The notes beneath the pieces are model-generated. The model was not told the origin of the DNA. It was given only the letters and a program-made list of their open reading frames with translations, and searched no databases. Source: Thuidium tamariscinum (taxonomy: Eukaryota > Streptophyta > Bryopsida > Hypnales > Thuidiaceae). Taken from it: 64,000 nt of DNA. A program made the translations under genes and the position numbers. Below are positions 32,667-44,847 of the stretch, piece by piece (the stretch's first letter is position 1; the number at the start of each line of letters is the position of its first letter). The stretch is from NCBI GenBank assembly GCA_947034885.2, contig OX344757.2, positions 24,732,001 to 24,796,000 of the forward strand, read 5' to 3'.

Positions 32667-35600
32667 TCATCCAGGTCCTGAATGATCTTCATCAAGGGAT
32701 CCTGTCCCCAGACCGGATTCGCTCTTTGGGTCTCTCTTGCAACCACGGGGGCTTCCAGCGGCAGACTATCTCCTCCTACCTCTGGTTCTTCCTTCCTCTC
32801 CTGAGGTTCCTCTTGTTGCTCATCCTAACCCTCTTCCTCCGAGACCTCATCATCCTAGTTCCTATCGACCTCAGGATCCTCTATCTCGTACTCTATCATG
32901 GCTGCTCCTACCTCGTAAGCCTCTCTCTCTTTCTCCCTCAAGAGATCTAGGGAGTGGTACAAGTGAAACAAGAATGGTGAAATGGGGGAAGGTTTAGACT
33001 TCCCAATCCCATTCACCATTTTGACCATCTGGTCTCGCATGACTAACCCCCAATCTATCTTCCGGTCTCCCGATAGCGCACCAAAAATGGTGTTGGCTAC
33101 GGTGACCGTAATCCTACTTGGCCTATCCGGATTCAGGATTGCCATCATGAATTGGAGTAACCTCTTGTATCTCTCCGAAATGCATTCCGACACTGTGAAA
33201 CCATCCTTTGGGTTGGTGGGTCTCCAGAACTTACCCAGGTGGAACTTGTCCATCCGGGTGGCCGTCTTGTCTCCGCCTTGTTCAAACGCATACACCTTGC
33301 GCTACATTGCTGCGTTCCACTCCCTCGGTAGAGCCCGGACCGCCCCTTCCATTCGTTGGTCTGGCCATCCAGCAACTCTTCCACCATCTCCTCGTCCTTC
33401 AGATTCCATGGACGAGCCATAAACCCCTTGCAGCCCATCTGCCTGAGGTCTTACTCCAATTCCAGCTTATCTTGTGCATCCGTAGGCACAACCGGATTGA
33501 CATTCCGGAAGGCTAGAATCAGTCCCTCTTGTACCTCACTTGCCATCGCTCGCTCTTCGCTAGCGCTAACTAGGTGCGGTCCAACTTGATTGAACTCTCT
33601 ACGCTCAATAATTTCTCAACAGGTCCCGTGTTACTCACTCAAGTCTGAGCCAGACCGGATTGATAGACCACCTATCCTTCTTCTCTCTCTGTAGACCGGA
33701 TACGCTCTCTCTCTGCCGGAAGACCCTTTCTCGATTTGTGTGCAAAAAAGTGGTAGTACTTGGCCCTGCTCCCTGGTCTTATACTTTCCCCCCAACATTA
33801 ATTACTGACCGTTAGGTTTAAACCAGTCTGGTCACGTGGGAGAGTTCCCGATGATCCCTAGGCTCGATAGCCACTCATTGCCTATCCGGTCTCGGTCGCT
33901 AGGTTGGCTGGATCCGAATTTCTTACTCCATCCCTTAACGTAGTTTTTTGTTTCCGGTCTGCAGTTTTCCGGTTTCCGATCTTAGCCCTAATTGTATGTC
34001 AAACTATGAAAACAACAAAAAAAATGGGGATTGAATAGATCCCTTTTTTCCGTATTTTAATTAAGAACCTACTCAGGTGAATTCTAGGTTGCTACACTTA
34101 TCAAAGTCTTATTGTGACGGTTAGGATTGCAGCCTTGTGTGGATGAGTGTGTGCCTGGATGTTTAGTTTATCCGGTCTCTGGACTTAAAGTGAATTTGGT
34201 TTTGACTATAGGGAATTTGTGTAAGATCCCACAGTGTTTTCCAGAACAGGTCTAGGGAGTAATCAACGGAGATAGACACTTGTAGAGTCTAGATTTGAGA
34301 TCGGGAGCATCCGGCCAAATGCCAACTGAATGGTGATCCCGTCTCTTTAGAAGAAAGAAGGACTAGTGAGGAAATTCAGCTCTCTTACACAAGTTACCGC
34401 CCTTGTTCTGCTAGGACTTAGACTAACTGGGTAATCTATCGTTGTAGCATTTGTTAGGATTAGGCAGGAGTGCTTGCGTGACCTGCTGGACCAGATCAGT
34501 TTCGGTCTAGTTGTGAAGTATTTCGGTCTGTTTTAGTATTAGTTCATTTTTCTTTACAAGTGGAGCTTCTGACACTTTAAAACTTGAAGGGTAGGAGTAA
34601 GCTTCCTTCCTAAACGCCCAAACAAGCAGACCCCTCTTATTACAGAGGTTAAACCTACACTCAGTTATCTATTTAGGGACTAGACCAACTCTTAGTATCC
34701 GGTCTCCGGTCCCATATTCAGTAAGAATAAGTAAGAAGATGATAAATATAATGGTATAAGTGAAGAAGTAATTCTCTGAAGTCGAAGGATTGATCTCATA
34801 TCAAGTCCAAGGTAAATTCTAGGAACCCCTTAAACCAGGACCGGATTATTCTTTTGCTTGGGTTTTGTTGTGGTAACCACTAACGTATTCCGGTCTTTCG
34901 TCAACTTTTGACCAAATCCTTTGGGAACGATACACGAGTCACTTTAAGGCTAAATTAGTGCATTCTAACGCCTTAGAGAAGGAATTGTGCTTTCCTGTGC
35001 TACGACAGGTCTACGCTGCCGACCTACGGAAACTAGTGTAACGACTCGGGAACGTCGCGCCATTCTGATGAGAACCGGGAACGTAGGGTACCGACTGGTA
35101 TATAAACCACTCCACCCCACTTCATTTTCCCTTTTCAATTTGGCAAATTGAGGTACGCCTGTGTGCAGGTTTTGGAGCGCGTATAGAGAGAGAAAGAGTG
35201 GTGAGCAGTAGAGATCAGTTCCGGGTTTAGTTCAGGGTCGGTGCCGACCGCACCGACAAGTTCTGACTCGGGCGGAGAGATGGCGAGCTCCTCCAATCCG
35301 AAACGGATGGTGGTGACTGCCAAATCAATTTTGCCACTCATTCCTTTCGATTCGCAACATCAGAAGGAGTTAGAAGATGATTTAGTCTTCCTAGGGTGTG
35401 AGGGTCTGATCCGGCACCCGTGGAGCGTAAAGAGTGACGAGATGGTGTAGGAACTCCTCACGGGAGTTCCGAATCAGTACCAACTCACAGTGAGGGGTAG
35501 ACCGGCTTCATGGTCGCCAGAAGTCTGGGCGGAAGTTTACGGGTTTGAGAAAACCGGATTAGGTATGGCTCTCCGGACGGACAAGTTTGGCGTCTCGAAG

Positions 35601-37876
35601 TTCCGGAATCCAGCCCACCCAAAGGATGGATATTCGGTTCCGGATTGCACGAATGACCGGCATAGGTGGATGTTGGAATTCCTGATTCCCATCCTTTATC
35701 CAAAAAAGCCTATCCGTGTCACCGTGACAATAGTGAACACCATTTTCGGGTGCTTCGAGAAGCGGATAGTCAACTGGAACCTAGTCCTCCAGTATGTAGT
35801 TAATCGGCTAGCCGAACACGTTGGGCAGGACAAGACCAGCCCTATCAGCACCTACTTGTTCCATCTATACCATCACAATGATATACTGAGCGGACCGGAA
35901 ATCCACTCCTATAAGATCGGAGTTCAGATCCTGAAGTACGGCTTAATGGGGGAGTTGGACAAGGATCCAGAGGTTCCGGAGGACGAGCAGATGGATGAAG
36001 AGCCTCAAGAGCAGAAGCCGTCCACCCAACCGGAACGAAAGAAAGCCACGACGCCAGATAAGAGGGGGAATCTAGAACCGGATCCACCCGGATCGACTCC
36101 AGGTAAGAAGAAGAAGGACCACTTCGACGTCATCATCCGACACGCTATAATGGTGCATTTGGACAGCCTCAGTCACTAGGGAATCCTCGAGCAGATCTCC
36201 GTCAAGTTGGGCAGAGTGAAGATCGAGGATATTCCGGAAGTCCTGGACCATGTCCCGACTCAGGAGATGTTACAGAAGAAGGACGAAGAGATCCGGAAGT
36301 GGGAGGACGAAGCCCGGATCCAAACGGATCGGATCCGACAAGCGGAAGATCTGACCCGGGTGGTTGAAGAGGGGTGGAAGAAGGCGGAAGAGGAGCAAAA
36401 CGGGCTCCAGAGCACGGTGAGCTATCTGGAGAGTGACCTCAATGTCGCCAACGGAAAGGTCAGCGAAGCTACCACCCTGGTCTACAATCTGTAAGGGTTG
36501 GTGGCCCAACCGGCGAAGCAATGGTGAGGGCCCAACTGTTTTCCGCCCGATTGATAAAAGAAGGGCACGTCACCGGATCAAAGCTCCTCACCATCTTGTT
36601 GGATTACCAGGCCAAGATGGAGGGGGTGCTGAAGGAGATGAGGGCCTTGGTTGGAGCCCTCAATCCGGAAATGGGTGAGGGGCTTCCGAACCTGCTCAAC
36701 CAGCAGGTTTACATTGACTTCAACCTTGGAGCACAAGGACGGATGTCGACGGATCGGAAACTGCTCGGTGACTCTCCAATCATGAAGAACCTCAACGAAC
36801 TTGGATCGGATCCGAAGGCGGCTGTGAGCCCCGTCATTGTCACTTAGGCCTCGGATTTTTTTTTTTCCGCTTACTGCTCGTATTTAGGGTTACTATGGTT
36901 AAAAATCAACTAAAAAGAGTGCTCACAGTAGGATTGATGCAATTCCTACAAATGATGAAGAATTGGGTCTAATTATTTTGGAATACCTTAAAGGACTCCT
37001 TAGAACCAATTTCTACAACTTATCAGGAGATTAGACATGATATTACGCGATTCACCAGAGATTACACTAGCACCACGGGAGTCCGACAGTCTCCTACGAG
37101 CGTCACGGCGAAGCCAACTGGTGGAGATTCCCTTGTACGGGAATGATTCCTCCCCGGAGGAATTAATTCCGCCACATTGCAATTTCTACTTTGATTAGAC
37201 AGTGTAGGGTTTTAGCGAAACTTTGCACTTGTCATTAGAGGGCTTCCTAGAAGATCCCCTAAAAGTTTCGTAATTTTATGGATTACGGAAATGACTCCAT
37301 GGGAAGTCAACCACTTTTACCGGCAATTGGAAATTCGTAGAAAGTTCCACGGTGATGGTAAAATCCCACTAAAAATTAGGATAGTATGTTTTAGCATAAA
37401 TAAGCGTCCCGCCAAAATTCGAGACATTCTAACATCAACAAGTACCAGAACCGGCAGCATAGACAAGTTTTGATGGTTTTACCAAAACTCTTGCGAGTTG
37501 ACCGGCGCACGGGGAGCATACGGAGTCCGATTCGGGTCAACTTAGACTATTTTTCAATATTCTTGGACCTTCCCGGCAACCCTAGCTTGTCAAAACCTTT
37601 GGGAAAAATCAATTCCAAAAGATAGATTTTCCACCCCTTTTACCGGTTCATGAATGTTAGCGTTGGAGCGCATTTGGGCTCCAAGAGCAAGGGGTAGGAG
37701 TTTTCATAGACTAATTTGGATCTTCTGGAGCTAATGGCGCTGTCCGTTTGGCGATTGGACCATTTCTCCAAAAGTTAGAATAGCTTCAGCAGTAGGGTAG
37801 ATTTTTAGTTCGTTAATTTGGTTTTTTCTTAGTTAGTTTTGTTCGTAACTTGAGGGGGGAGGAGGCCTTGGAAATG

Positions 37877-37883
37877 TATAAAA
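37877..37883 (+). promoter_or_regulatory. TATA-like box in element E1
   Basis: TATAAAA lies between the inverted words GGAGGCCTT and AAGGCCTCC, followed by a pyrimidine-rich leader with repeated AAAACCTCTTTTGAAAACCTC-like words. It may drive a non-coding transcript of E1. Confidence 0.45.
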
Positions 37884-38200
37884 GGCCTCCCCCTCCCCTC
37901 ATTTCACACCCTCTATTTTCATTTTTCAAAACCTCTTTTGAAAACCTCTTATCTTCACTTTCAAAATCTCTTTTTTATCAAACCTCTTTCGAAAACTCTC
38001 TCATACCACTTGCATCCATTCTATCATCTCTATCATTTTCTCAAGTGATTATCTTGCAAGTTTGGTGTCTTCCACTCTTGTTCTTTGACACACTTGAGTT
38101 TCCACTAGTATTTTATTTTGAAGATTGATACCGAAACCATTCGATTTAAGTCTTTTGACAAGGGATTCATAGCCTGGATTGGCTTATCGAGGATCCCCCT

Positions 38201-39602
38201 AAGCACTATAAGAAACAGGTGTTTTTTGGAACATTATAAAAAACAAGGAAATACGTCACTGTTGACAAGATTTCGATCAACGTTGATGTCCCCTAAAATC
38301 CGTTATAAAAGACAAGCAAAAAACATGCCAAAATTTCTTTGGACGCGTGAAAATTTGGCTTGTTTTTTTTTGACATCAAATAAAACAAGGTCTTGCAAGC
38401 TTTGCAAAGGTTACATGTGGAGGGGTCTAAAGTGCCACACAAGCTCTTTTTAGGATGGGCAGTGCCACATGGGACAATTTTTCATCCAACACCATTTTGA
38501 CCAAGGTTGTGACGTGGACTTGAAAAAAAAGTGACGTGGACCCCAAATTAAGTTGACGTGGACCCCCAAATTATGTTGATGTGGACCTCCAAATTATGCT
38601 GACGTGGACCCCAATTATGCTGACGTGGCATGCTTTGTCAGCATATTTTTAAAATTTTAAAATTTTAAATCATGTTTTTTAAGACATCAAATTAGATGTT
38701 TTTTGAAACATCAATTATTACATACCTTATCCATAAGGAAAAATGAACAAAAAATTAAAAATTAAAAAATTAAAAAAAATTAAAATATTAAAAAATTAAA
38801 AAAAATTAAAATGAAATTTTTTATTTATTAAATTCAGCAAGAATTGAAGAAAACTTACCATCTACCATCATGAAAATTTTTGATGGCAAAATGAAGGAAT
38901 TACTTCATTTTAAGTTAATGAGAATGAAGGGGAGAGTGCCTGTATTTATATCCTTTCCTAGCCCTAGGTAAGACAAAAGATATGGGATTCTAAAATATGG
39001 CACTTTGACCATTGAAGTGATTGAACATGTTGACATCATTTCAGACATATACATGTTTTTTTAAACATGTATATGTTGTTTCAGACATCTTCACGTTGTT
39101 TTTGACATTGCACATTAAATACAGTTTTTGACTTTCATATCCCATATAGATTGTTTCTCTTCCTACCACTACAATAGTATAAAGACCAGCTGTTTTCATC
39201 CATCTTATACATTCAAGTCATCCATCTATTCCCTTTTTTTTGACAAAACATGCCATGTGGCTATTTTTTTCCAAATTTTTTCACTTACGGGCAATATTTT
39301 ACTACTGACCGCAAAAAAAAAAATTTAATTTCTATAATCAAAATGGACTTTTTGCTGACGTGGCAGTCTATGTTTTTTTGGATGTCACAAAAAAACATGA
39401 ACTTGTTTTTTTAAACATCATTATAAACATGTTTGTTAATAGTAACATCTACTTGTTCTCCAATTTAGCTGAATATGTTTTTTGAGACATCACATCAAAT
39501 TTTCACTTTTTCACATGTTCACTATTTGACATGTGACGTCCCAAAAAACATGACATGTTTTTCTGCTAACATAACCAAAAACGCAGTTTTCTTATAGTGA
39601 AG
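38201..39602. mobile_element. Non-autonomous CACTA element in E1
   Basis: The element 38204-39599 has ends CACTATAAGAAA (12-bp perfect inverted) and a 3-bp duplication AAG at 38201-38203 and 39600-39602. It is 1.4 kb and AT-rich, with words such as GACATCAAATTAGATGTTTTTT and a run of TGACGTGGACCCC-like repeats at about 38512-38632. No transposase frame is present. Confidence 0.85.
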
Positions 39603-42600
39603 CTTAAACGGGTGATTTGAGTCCTTTTTTGTAACAAGGAAGTTGGGTAGGATCCACACTTCTTTTTGGCTCTTAGAGTAAGCGGAGTTCTGGCAGAACC
39701 ATCCTAGAATTTGAGGTCCACACCTTTGGAACGGCGAAGCTATCGCCAAATTTCTAGGGGCTTTTGATCTTTTTCATTAGATTTGCTCTAAAATTCGGGC
39801 TTGAAACACCCAGATAGTGAAGCTTTGAACTTACTTATACCGAAATTCCAATTTGGTATTTTGTAAAAGGGTCCCTTTAAGAGACCCCAAAGTTTGTGAT
39901 ACCCGTGGCTAGCAACTGCCGGGTTTTAGAAAGGTCAAAATTCCACCGCGGACTAGCAACCAGGGGGGAGCAGCCAGACCAGCCCAGCTAGGGAGAGCAG
40001 CCAGTACCGGCCCCAGCCACCAGCCAGCAGTCGGCACTGTATTCGCAATCGGCACTGCCAACAGTCGGCATTGAGTACAGATGGTTGGTTAACAACCAGC
40101 ACGTATAGACTAGTTATGTTAACTTGATATCACATGAACTGGTTTTATACAAAACCAAATGGGGTGATACCCCAAGGGGTCCCGATTTTGCATTTTTTTG
40201 GAAAATTGTACCACCTGGTGTGACTTTTAGGAGAAAATCTGAAGACTAAGTCTGAGCTTGAGTGTAGGAATTAATTTAGATTAGTTTCTCAAACTAAAAG
40301 GAAGTCAGAGAGTATGAGAATTAGAGAGAAAAACCCAAAACTCCCAAACTGAGTGAGGATTCAAAGTCCAGAACAAACCAAGAAAGCCCAGAACCAAGTG
40401 AGGAGAGGGAAGCAAGGAAGGGCAGGTCTGATCTGGTCAACCAAAGTTGACCAGCCTCCCAAACACACTCCATCCAAATCAGAAGCCCTCCCAACCTGGG
40501 GAGGCATATTAACAGCCTTCAAAGTCAACCCAGAAGGGGTCTGGCTCACCAGAACTTCAAAACACATGTCTAGTTGATAAAACTCACATTGTTGAGGTCC
40601 AGCACAAGCCATTCTCCAAAGATCTTCCCCAAAATTGCAAGTATAAGCTCCAAGATCAAGCGCACAAGTGTGTGTGAAGAAGTGTGAGTGAAGGTTTAAG
40701 CATTAGCAATAGGGGAGGAAGAAAAAGGGAATTGGGTAGTGTGGAAAACCAAATAGAATAAGTTGATTTTCTTAACCATGGATGTTTTAGATTAGAGAAA
40801 AATAGAGAAAAATAAATAAAAGAATAGTTTGACTTTGAGAAGTTAAAGGTTTGCCAATTTGGAGAAAAGTTGGAAAACCGTAGTTGTAGTGGAATTGACT
40901 TTCAAAACCATTTAGTGGTTAATTTCAAAAATTAGATTTTATTAGGATATTTTATAGGTTGACTTTGGGGACTATTTAAAAGAAAAAGAAGGAGCTCGAA
41001 GGATAAAGAAAAATACAAAACAAAGGTAAGGAAAGGAGAGAGGTTTTGAAAGGAAATACCCCATTCAACGATATTCAAACAAAAAGCACCAAGATGGAGG
41101 TGGAGCGAGCGCAAAATGGAGGATTTATCGAATCACATGAAGACCTCGAAAATGCCATGATGGAGGTTAGTCTTTGAAATTCCTTTGTTTCCATTTCTTT
41201 TCCATAATTTCCTTTCAGTCATAGAATTTAGCCAATAGCCTAGAAGCAATACGAATCTAGAATTATCTACAAGACCAGTGCTATAAAAATTTAGACAAAG
41301 TTAGAGTCAATCGGGAATTTAGACTTTTTAGACTTAGAAAGTAAAAGTAGGAAGTGAAAAGCCATAAGCAATTTCGAGGAAAAGTAATTGACCGGTAAAT
41401 TTTGGTGAACCGGACAATGGTCAAAATTTACTTACGATCAATTTATCTAAGGAATACTTAGTAGAAATTAACTTTAGTAACTACGAAGGATAAAAGGATA
41501 AATCCAAAAGAACTAAACCCTTTCGATAAAAAGGAGTCCAACAAGGTAAAAGTTGGATGAACCGGTCAACGGTCCAAATTTACCGTGAAAATTCACAATT
41601 ATCCAAAGTCAAAGATCGAGGTTTTATCGTGGAAGGATAAAATTATTCCTATGAAAGTAAAACTCAAATTAACTATTTAGGTATCCAAAGTTAAAGTAGT
41701 AAAAGAATAGTTAAAAACAATACGCTAATTAGACTAAAAGATAATTAAAGAATAAGTTAAGGATAGAATCCTCTAGAGATATCTTAGAACATAAAAAACC
41801 CGAGAATACTTAGAACTCTATCAACAAGCGATACGTTAGAAAAGAGTGAAACCTTAGCTAGAACCTTTGCTTATTTAGAAAGGTCAAATAGGATTGACCA
41901 AAGCAAGTAAAACCTTAGACTCCCACCAGTATTACAAAATAGAAGACAACTGAAAAGACTTATCTCAAATTCAAAAACCTTAGAGTAAAAGTTATTCTCG
42001 CCTAGCAGTTGTAAGTGGGTGGATTAGGAGTAGGAAGTTAGGAAGATCCATTGCTTGGAAGGCGTAACTGGATTGCACGTAGGTTAGACACCCGCTAGGA
42101 ATCACTCACAAAATAGTAGAACTTGGTTGTGTACACTTTATTCCAAGGGTGGGAATAAAGCGCCCACAACGACTAGACCGTCAACCACACCGACGGGTCC
42201 GCCCGAGAAGAAGACTGCGCCTCGACTTGACTTGGAGATCCGGATGAAGGCCCTACCGAATCCGGCCAGGGAGAATCCAGCGAGGGAAGTATCACAGTCC
42301 GAAAATATCATGTAAGTGAAATAGGAAGATAGTTTATAGAATAGTTCAATTTTTCAAAAAATTTAGGTTTAGATATGGGGAGGAGAAGACAATTAGAGTC
42401 TTTTTACCTTGGGATCCGTCTGAACCGGATTGACCAAGGAAAGTTTCCGGATTGTGAGTGTAAGTTTCCGGATCCAGATTCCTCGGTATCCGAAACGAAA
42501 CTTTCCGGAAGACGGAACTGGCCAAAGACAGATCCGGTAGACTCCAGAACGGATCCAAACTAGTTCTGGATGGTCGGCACCTACAGGTCTATGCCGCCGA

Positions 42601-42676
42601 CCTACGGAAACTAGCGTAACGGCCGGGGAACATCGCGCCGTTCCGATGAGAACCGGGAACGCAGGGTACCGACTGG

Positions 42677-42684
42677 TATATAAA
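42677..42684 (+). promoter_or_regulatory. TATA box of element B3
   Basis: GACTGGTATATAAACC is identical in position and sequence to the B1 promoter, about 175 bp before the ATG. Confidence 0.65.
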
Positions 42685-42857
42685 CCCCGCCATCCTACTT
42701 CATTTTCCCTTTTCAATTTGGCAAATCGAGGTACGCTTGTGTGCAGGTTTTGGAGTGCGTATAGAGAGAGAAAGAGTGGTGAGCAGTAGAGATCGGTTCC
42801 GGGTTTAGTTCCGGGTCGGTGCCGACCGCACCGACAAGTTCCGACTCGGGCAGAGAG

Positions 42858-44847
42858 ATGGCGAGCTCCTCCAATCCAAAACGGATGGTGGTGACTGCCA
42901 AGGTGATTTCGCCACTCATCCCTTCCGATCCGCAGCATCGGAAGGAATTAGAGGATGATTTAGTCTTCCTAGGGTGTGAGGGTCTGATCCGGTGCGCGTG
43001 GAGTGTAAAGAGTGACGAGATGGTGCAGGAACTCCTCACGGGAGTTCCAAATCAGTACCAACTCACGGTGAGGGGTAGACCACCTACCTGGTCGTCGGAA
43101 GTCTGGGCGGAAGTATACGAGTTTGAGAAAACCGGATTAGGTATGGCTCCCCGGACAGACAAGTTTAGTGTCAATAAGTTTCGGAATCCGCCCCACCCGA
43201 AGGACGGATATTCGGTTCCGGAGTGTACGAATGACTGGCATAGACGGATGTTGGAATTCCTGATTCCCATCCTCTACCCGGAAAAACCTACCCGTATCAT
43301 CGTCACAGTAGCGAACACCAATTTCGGGTGCTTCGAGAAGCGGATAGTCAATTGGAGCCTAGTCCTCCAGTATGTAGTTAATCGACTAGCCGAACATGTT
43401 GGACGGGAAAAGACCAACCCTATCAGCGCCTACTTGTTCCATCTGTACCATCACAATGACCTACTAAGCAGATCGAAAATCCTCTCCTATGAGACTGGAG
43501 TTCAGATCCTCAAGTACGGCTTGACGAATGAGGTGGAGAAAGATACGGAGGACCCAGAGGACGAGCGGATGGAAGAAGATCCCCAGGAGCTGAAGCCGGC
43601 CAGCCAACCGGAACAGAAGGCGGAACGGAAAAAATCCACAACGCCGGATAAGAGGGGCAATCCAGACCCGGATCCACCCGGATCAACTTCGGGTAAGAAG
43701 AAGAGGAACCACTTCGACACCATCATCTGACACGCCATGACGGCACATGCGGATAGCAACAACAATCAGGCGATACTCGAGCAGATCTGCTTCAAGCTGG
43801 GCGGAGTAAAGATCGAGGACATTCCGGAAGTCCTGAACCATCTTCCGACTCAGGAGGTGTTACAGAAGAAGGACGAGGAGATCCGGAGGTGGGAGGACGA
43901 AGCCCGGATCCAAACGGATCGGATCCGGCAAGCGGAGGATCTGAACCAAGTGGCGGAAGAAGGCGGAAGAAGAGAGGAACGGGCTCCAGAGCACGGTGAA
44001 CTACCTAGAGAGTGACCTCAGTGTCGCCAACGGGAAGATCACCGAAGCTACCACCCTGGTCCACAACCTGAAAGGGTTGGTGGCCTAGCCAGCGGAAACA
44101 GTGGTAAGGGCCCAACTGTTTTCCGCCCGATTGGTAAGAGAGGGGCACGTCACCGGATCGAAGCTCCTCACCATCTTGGTGGATTACCAGGCCAAGATGG
44201 AGGGGGTGTTGAAGGAGATGAAGGCCTTGGTCGGGTCCCTCAATCCAGAAATGGGAGAAGGCCTTCCGAACCTGCTCAACCAGCAGGTTTACACTGACTT
44301 CAACCTCGGAGCACAAGGACGGATGTCGACGGATCGGAAGCTGCTTGGCGACTCTCCAGTCATGAAGAACCTCGGTGAACTCGGATCGGATCCGAAGGTG
44401 GCCGGACCGTCAACCACACCTACGGAGCCGTCCGAGAAGAGGGCAGCACCGTGACTCGACATGGAGATCCGAATGAAGGCCCTACCGAATCTGGCCAAGG
44501 AGAATCCGACAAGGGAGGATCCGGAGAAGTTCGCCCATATGAAGGAGCTAGACAAGGTTCCGCACAACACACCGGTCATCCTGGACAACTCGGACAAGGA
44601 AGACAATCCGCCCATCATCATCCGTAACGAAGTTGGGGAGTAGAGCGGATTCCAGGAAGTGGAGCGATCGGAAAGCTCAAAGGCGGAGTCGGATGAGACC
44701 TCGATGGAAGACAGTGGAACGTCGCCAGCCCCGATTCAGAAGAGGCAAACCCGTTCCGCCACCAAGAAGGCTCCACCTGCCAAGGAAGCGACGCGCAGGA
44801 GTTCAGTTCCGCCCGCGGGTACTACATCGAAGCGGGCGCGTAAGTAG
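42858..44847 (+). pseudogene. Element B3 protein gene, decayed
   Basis: ATG 42858 opens the B frame, which is clean through the conserved N-terminal domain and acidic linker to TGA at about 43728 (CGA in B1). A frameshift lies near 43965, then stops near 44087, 44452 and 44641. The C-terminal segment (44659-44847) ends SKRARK as in B1. The gene is not functional. Confidence 0.75.

Larger units (their letters stand above)
30778..33546 (-). pseudogene. Element A2 protein gene, decayed, split by a hAT derivative
   Basis: The start ATG is 33544-33546 (MASEVQEGLILAF). Damage: TAA at 33451-33453 (codon 32), a 1-nt loss near 33345-33350, further stops in the linker, a 662-bp insertion at 31997-32658, and TAG near 31650. 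The last 286 codons (30778-31638) are open and encode the Pro/Glu-rich part, acidic run and basic tail ending IKRPRK. The same protein is seen in A1 and A4. Confidence 0.75.
25877..34096 (-). mobile_element. Element A2, full length, holding C1 and a hAT derivative
   Basis: The 5' end is at 34096 (minus: TGTAGCAACCTAGAATTCAC) and the 3' end at 25877 (minus: ...GCTACGACA). It is inserted in A1 with a decayed 5-bp duplication, CCTGT at 25872-25876 and CTTAT at 34097-34101. Its 3' segment is the inverted partner of A1's 3' segment (34102-35007), so the two make a large inverted repeat around the A2 body. C1 and the 662-bp hAT element are nested inside. Net length after removing them is about 3926 bp. 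Confidence 0.88.
2376..35007 (+). mobile_element. Element A1, full length but split by two large insertions
   Basis: The 5' end TGTGGCAACCTAG is at 2376 and the 3' end GTGCTACGACA is at 35007. The element is carried in three pieces: 2376-4194, 24671-25876 and 34102-35007. The first break is the giant hAT, with an 8-bp duplication at 4187-4194 and 24663-24670. The second is element A2, with a decayed 5-bp duplication (CCTGT at 25872-25876, CTTAT at 34097-34101). Removing both leaves about 3931 bp, almost the same as A2 after its own insertions are removed (about 3926 bp), which supports the reconstruction. Outer flanks (gcgca left, ggtct right) do not match, and the right flank is inside element B2 while the left is not, so a rearrangement or ectopic exchange is likely. 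Confidence 0.85.
36823..42168. mobile_element. Element E1 (TG...CA ends, no ORF)
   Basis: It starts TGTGAGCCCCGTC and ends GGGAATAAAGCGCCCACA. The target duplication is GCGGC (36818-36822) against ACGAC (42169-42173), differing by two G-to-A changes; B-element sequence is continuous across the gap. Minus its CACTA insertion it is about 3.95 kb, similar to A, B and C. I see no coding frame of weight and no LTR pair. Its last 150 bp resemble the sequence ending at 60866 (E2). Confidence 0.75.
35008..42289 (+). mobile_element. Element B2, truncated at both ends, holding E1
   Basis: Similarity to B1 and B3 begins mid-leader at 35008 (ggtctacgctgccgacc), where A1 ends, and stops at 42289, where B3 begins. 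E1 is nested inside with a decayed 5-bp duplication. About 1.9 kb of B sequence remains. Neither missing end is found in the window. Confidence 0.8.
35280..42289 (+). pseudogene. Element B2 protein gene, broken
   Basis: ATG 35280 (MASSSNPKRMVV) opens the B frame. TAG at 35448-35450 replaces Gln; further stops are at about 36177 and 36492, with a frame change nearby. E1 interrupts at 36823, and 42174-42289 adds about 38 codons before the break at B3. The conserved N-terminal domain and coiled-coil sequence are clear. Confidence 0.75.
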
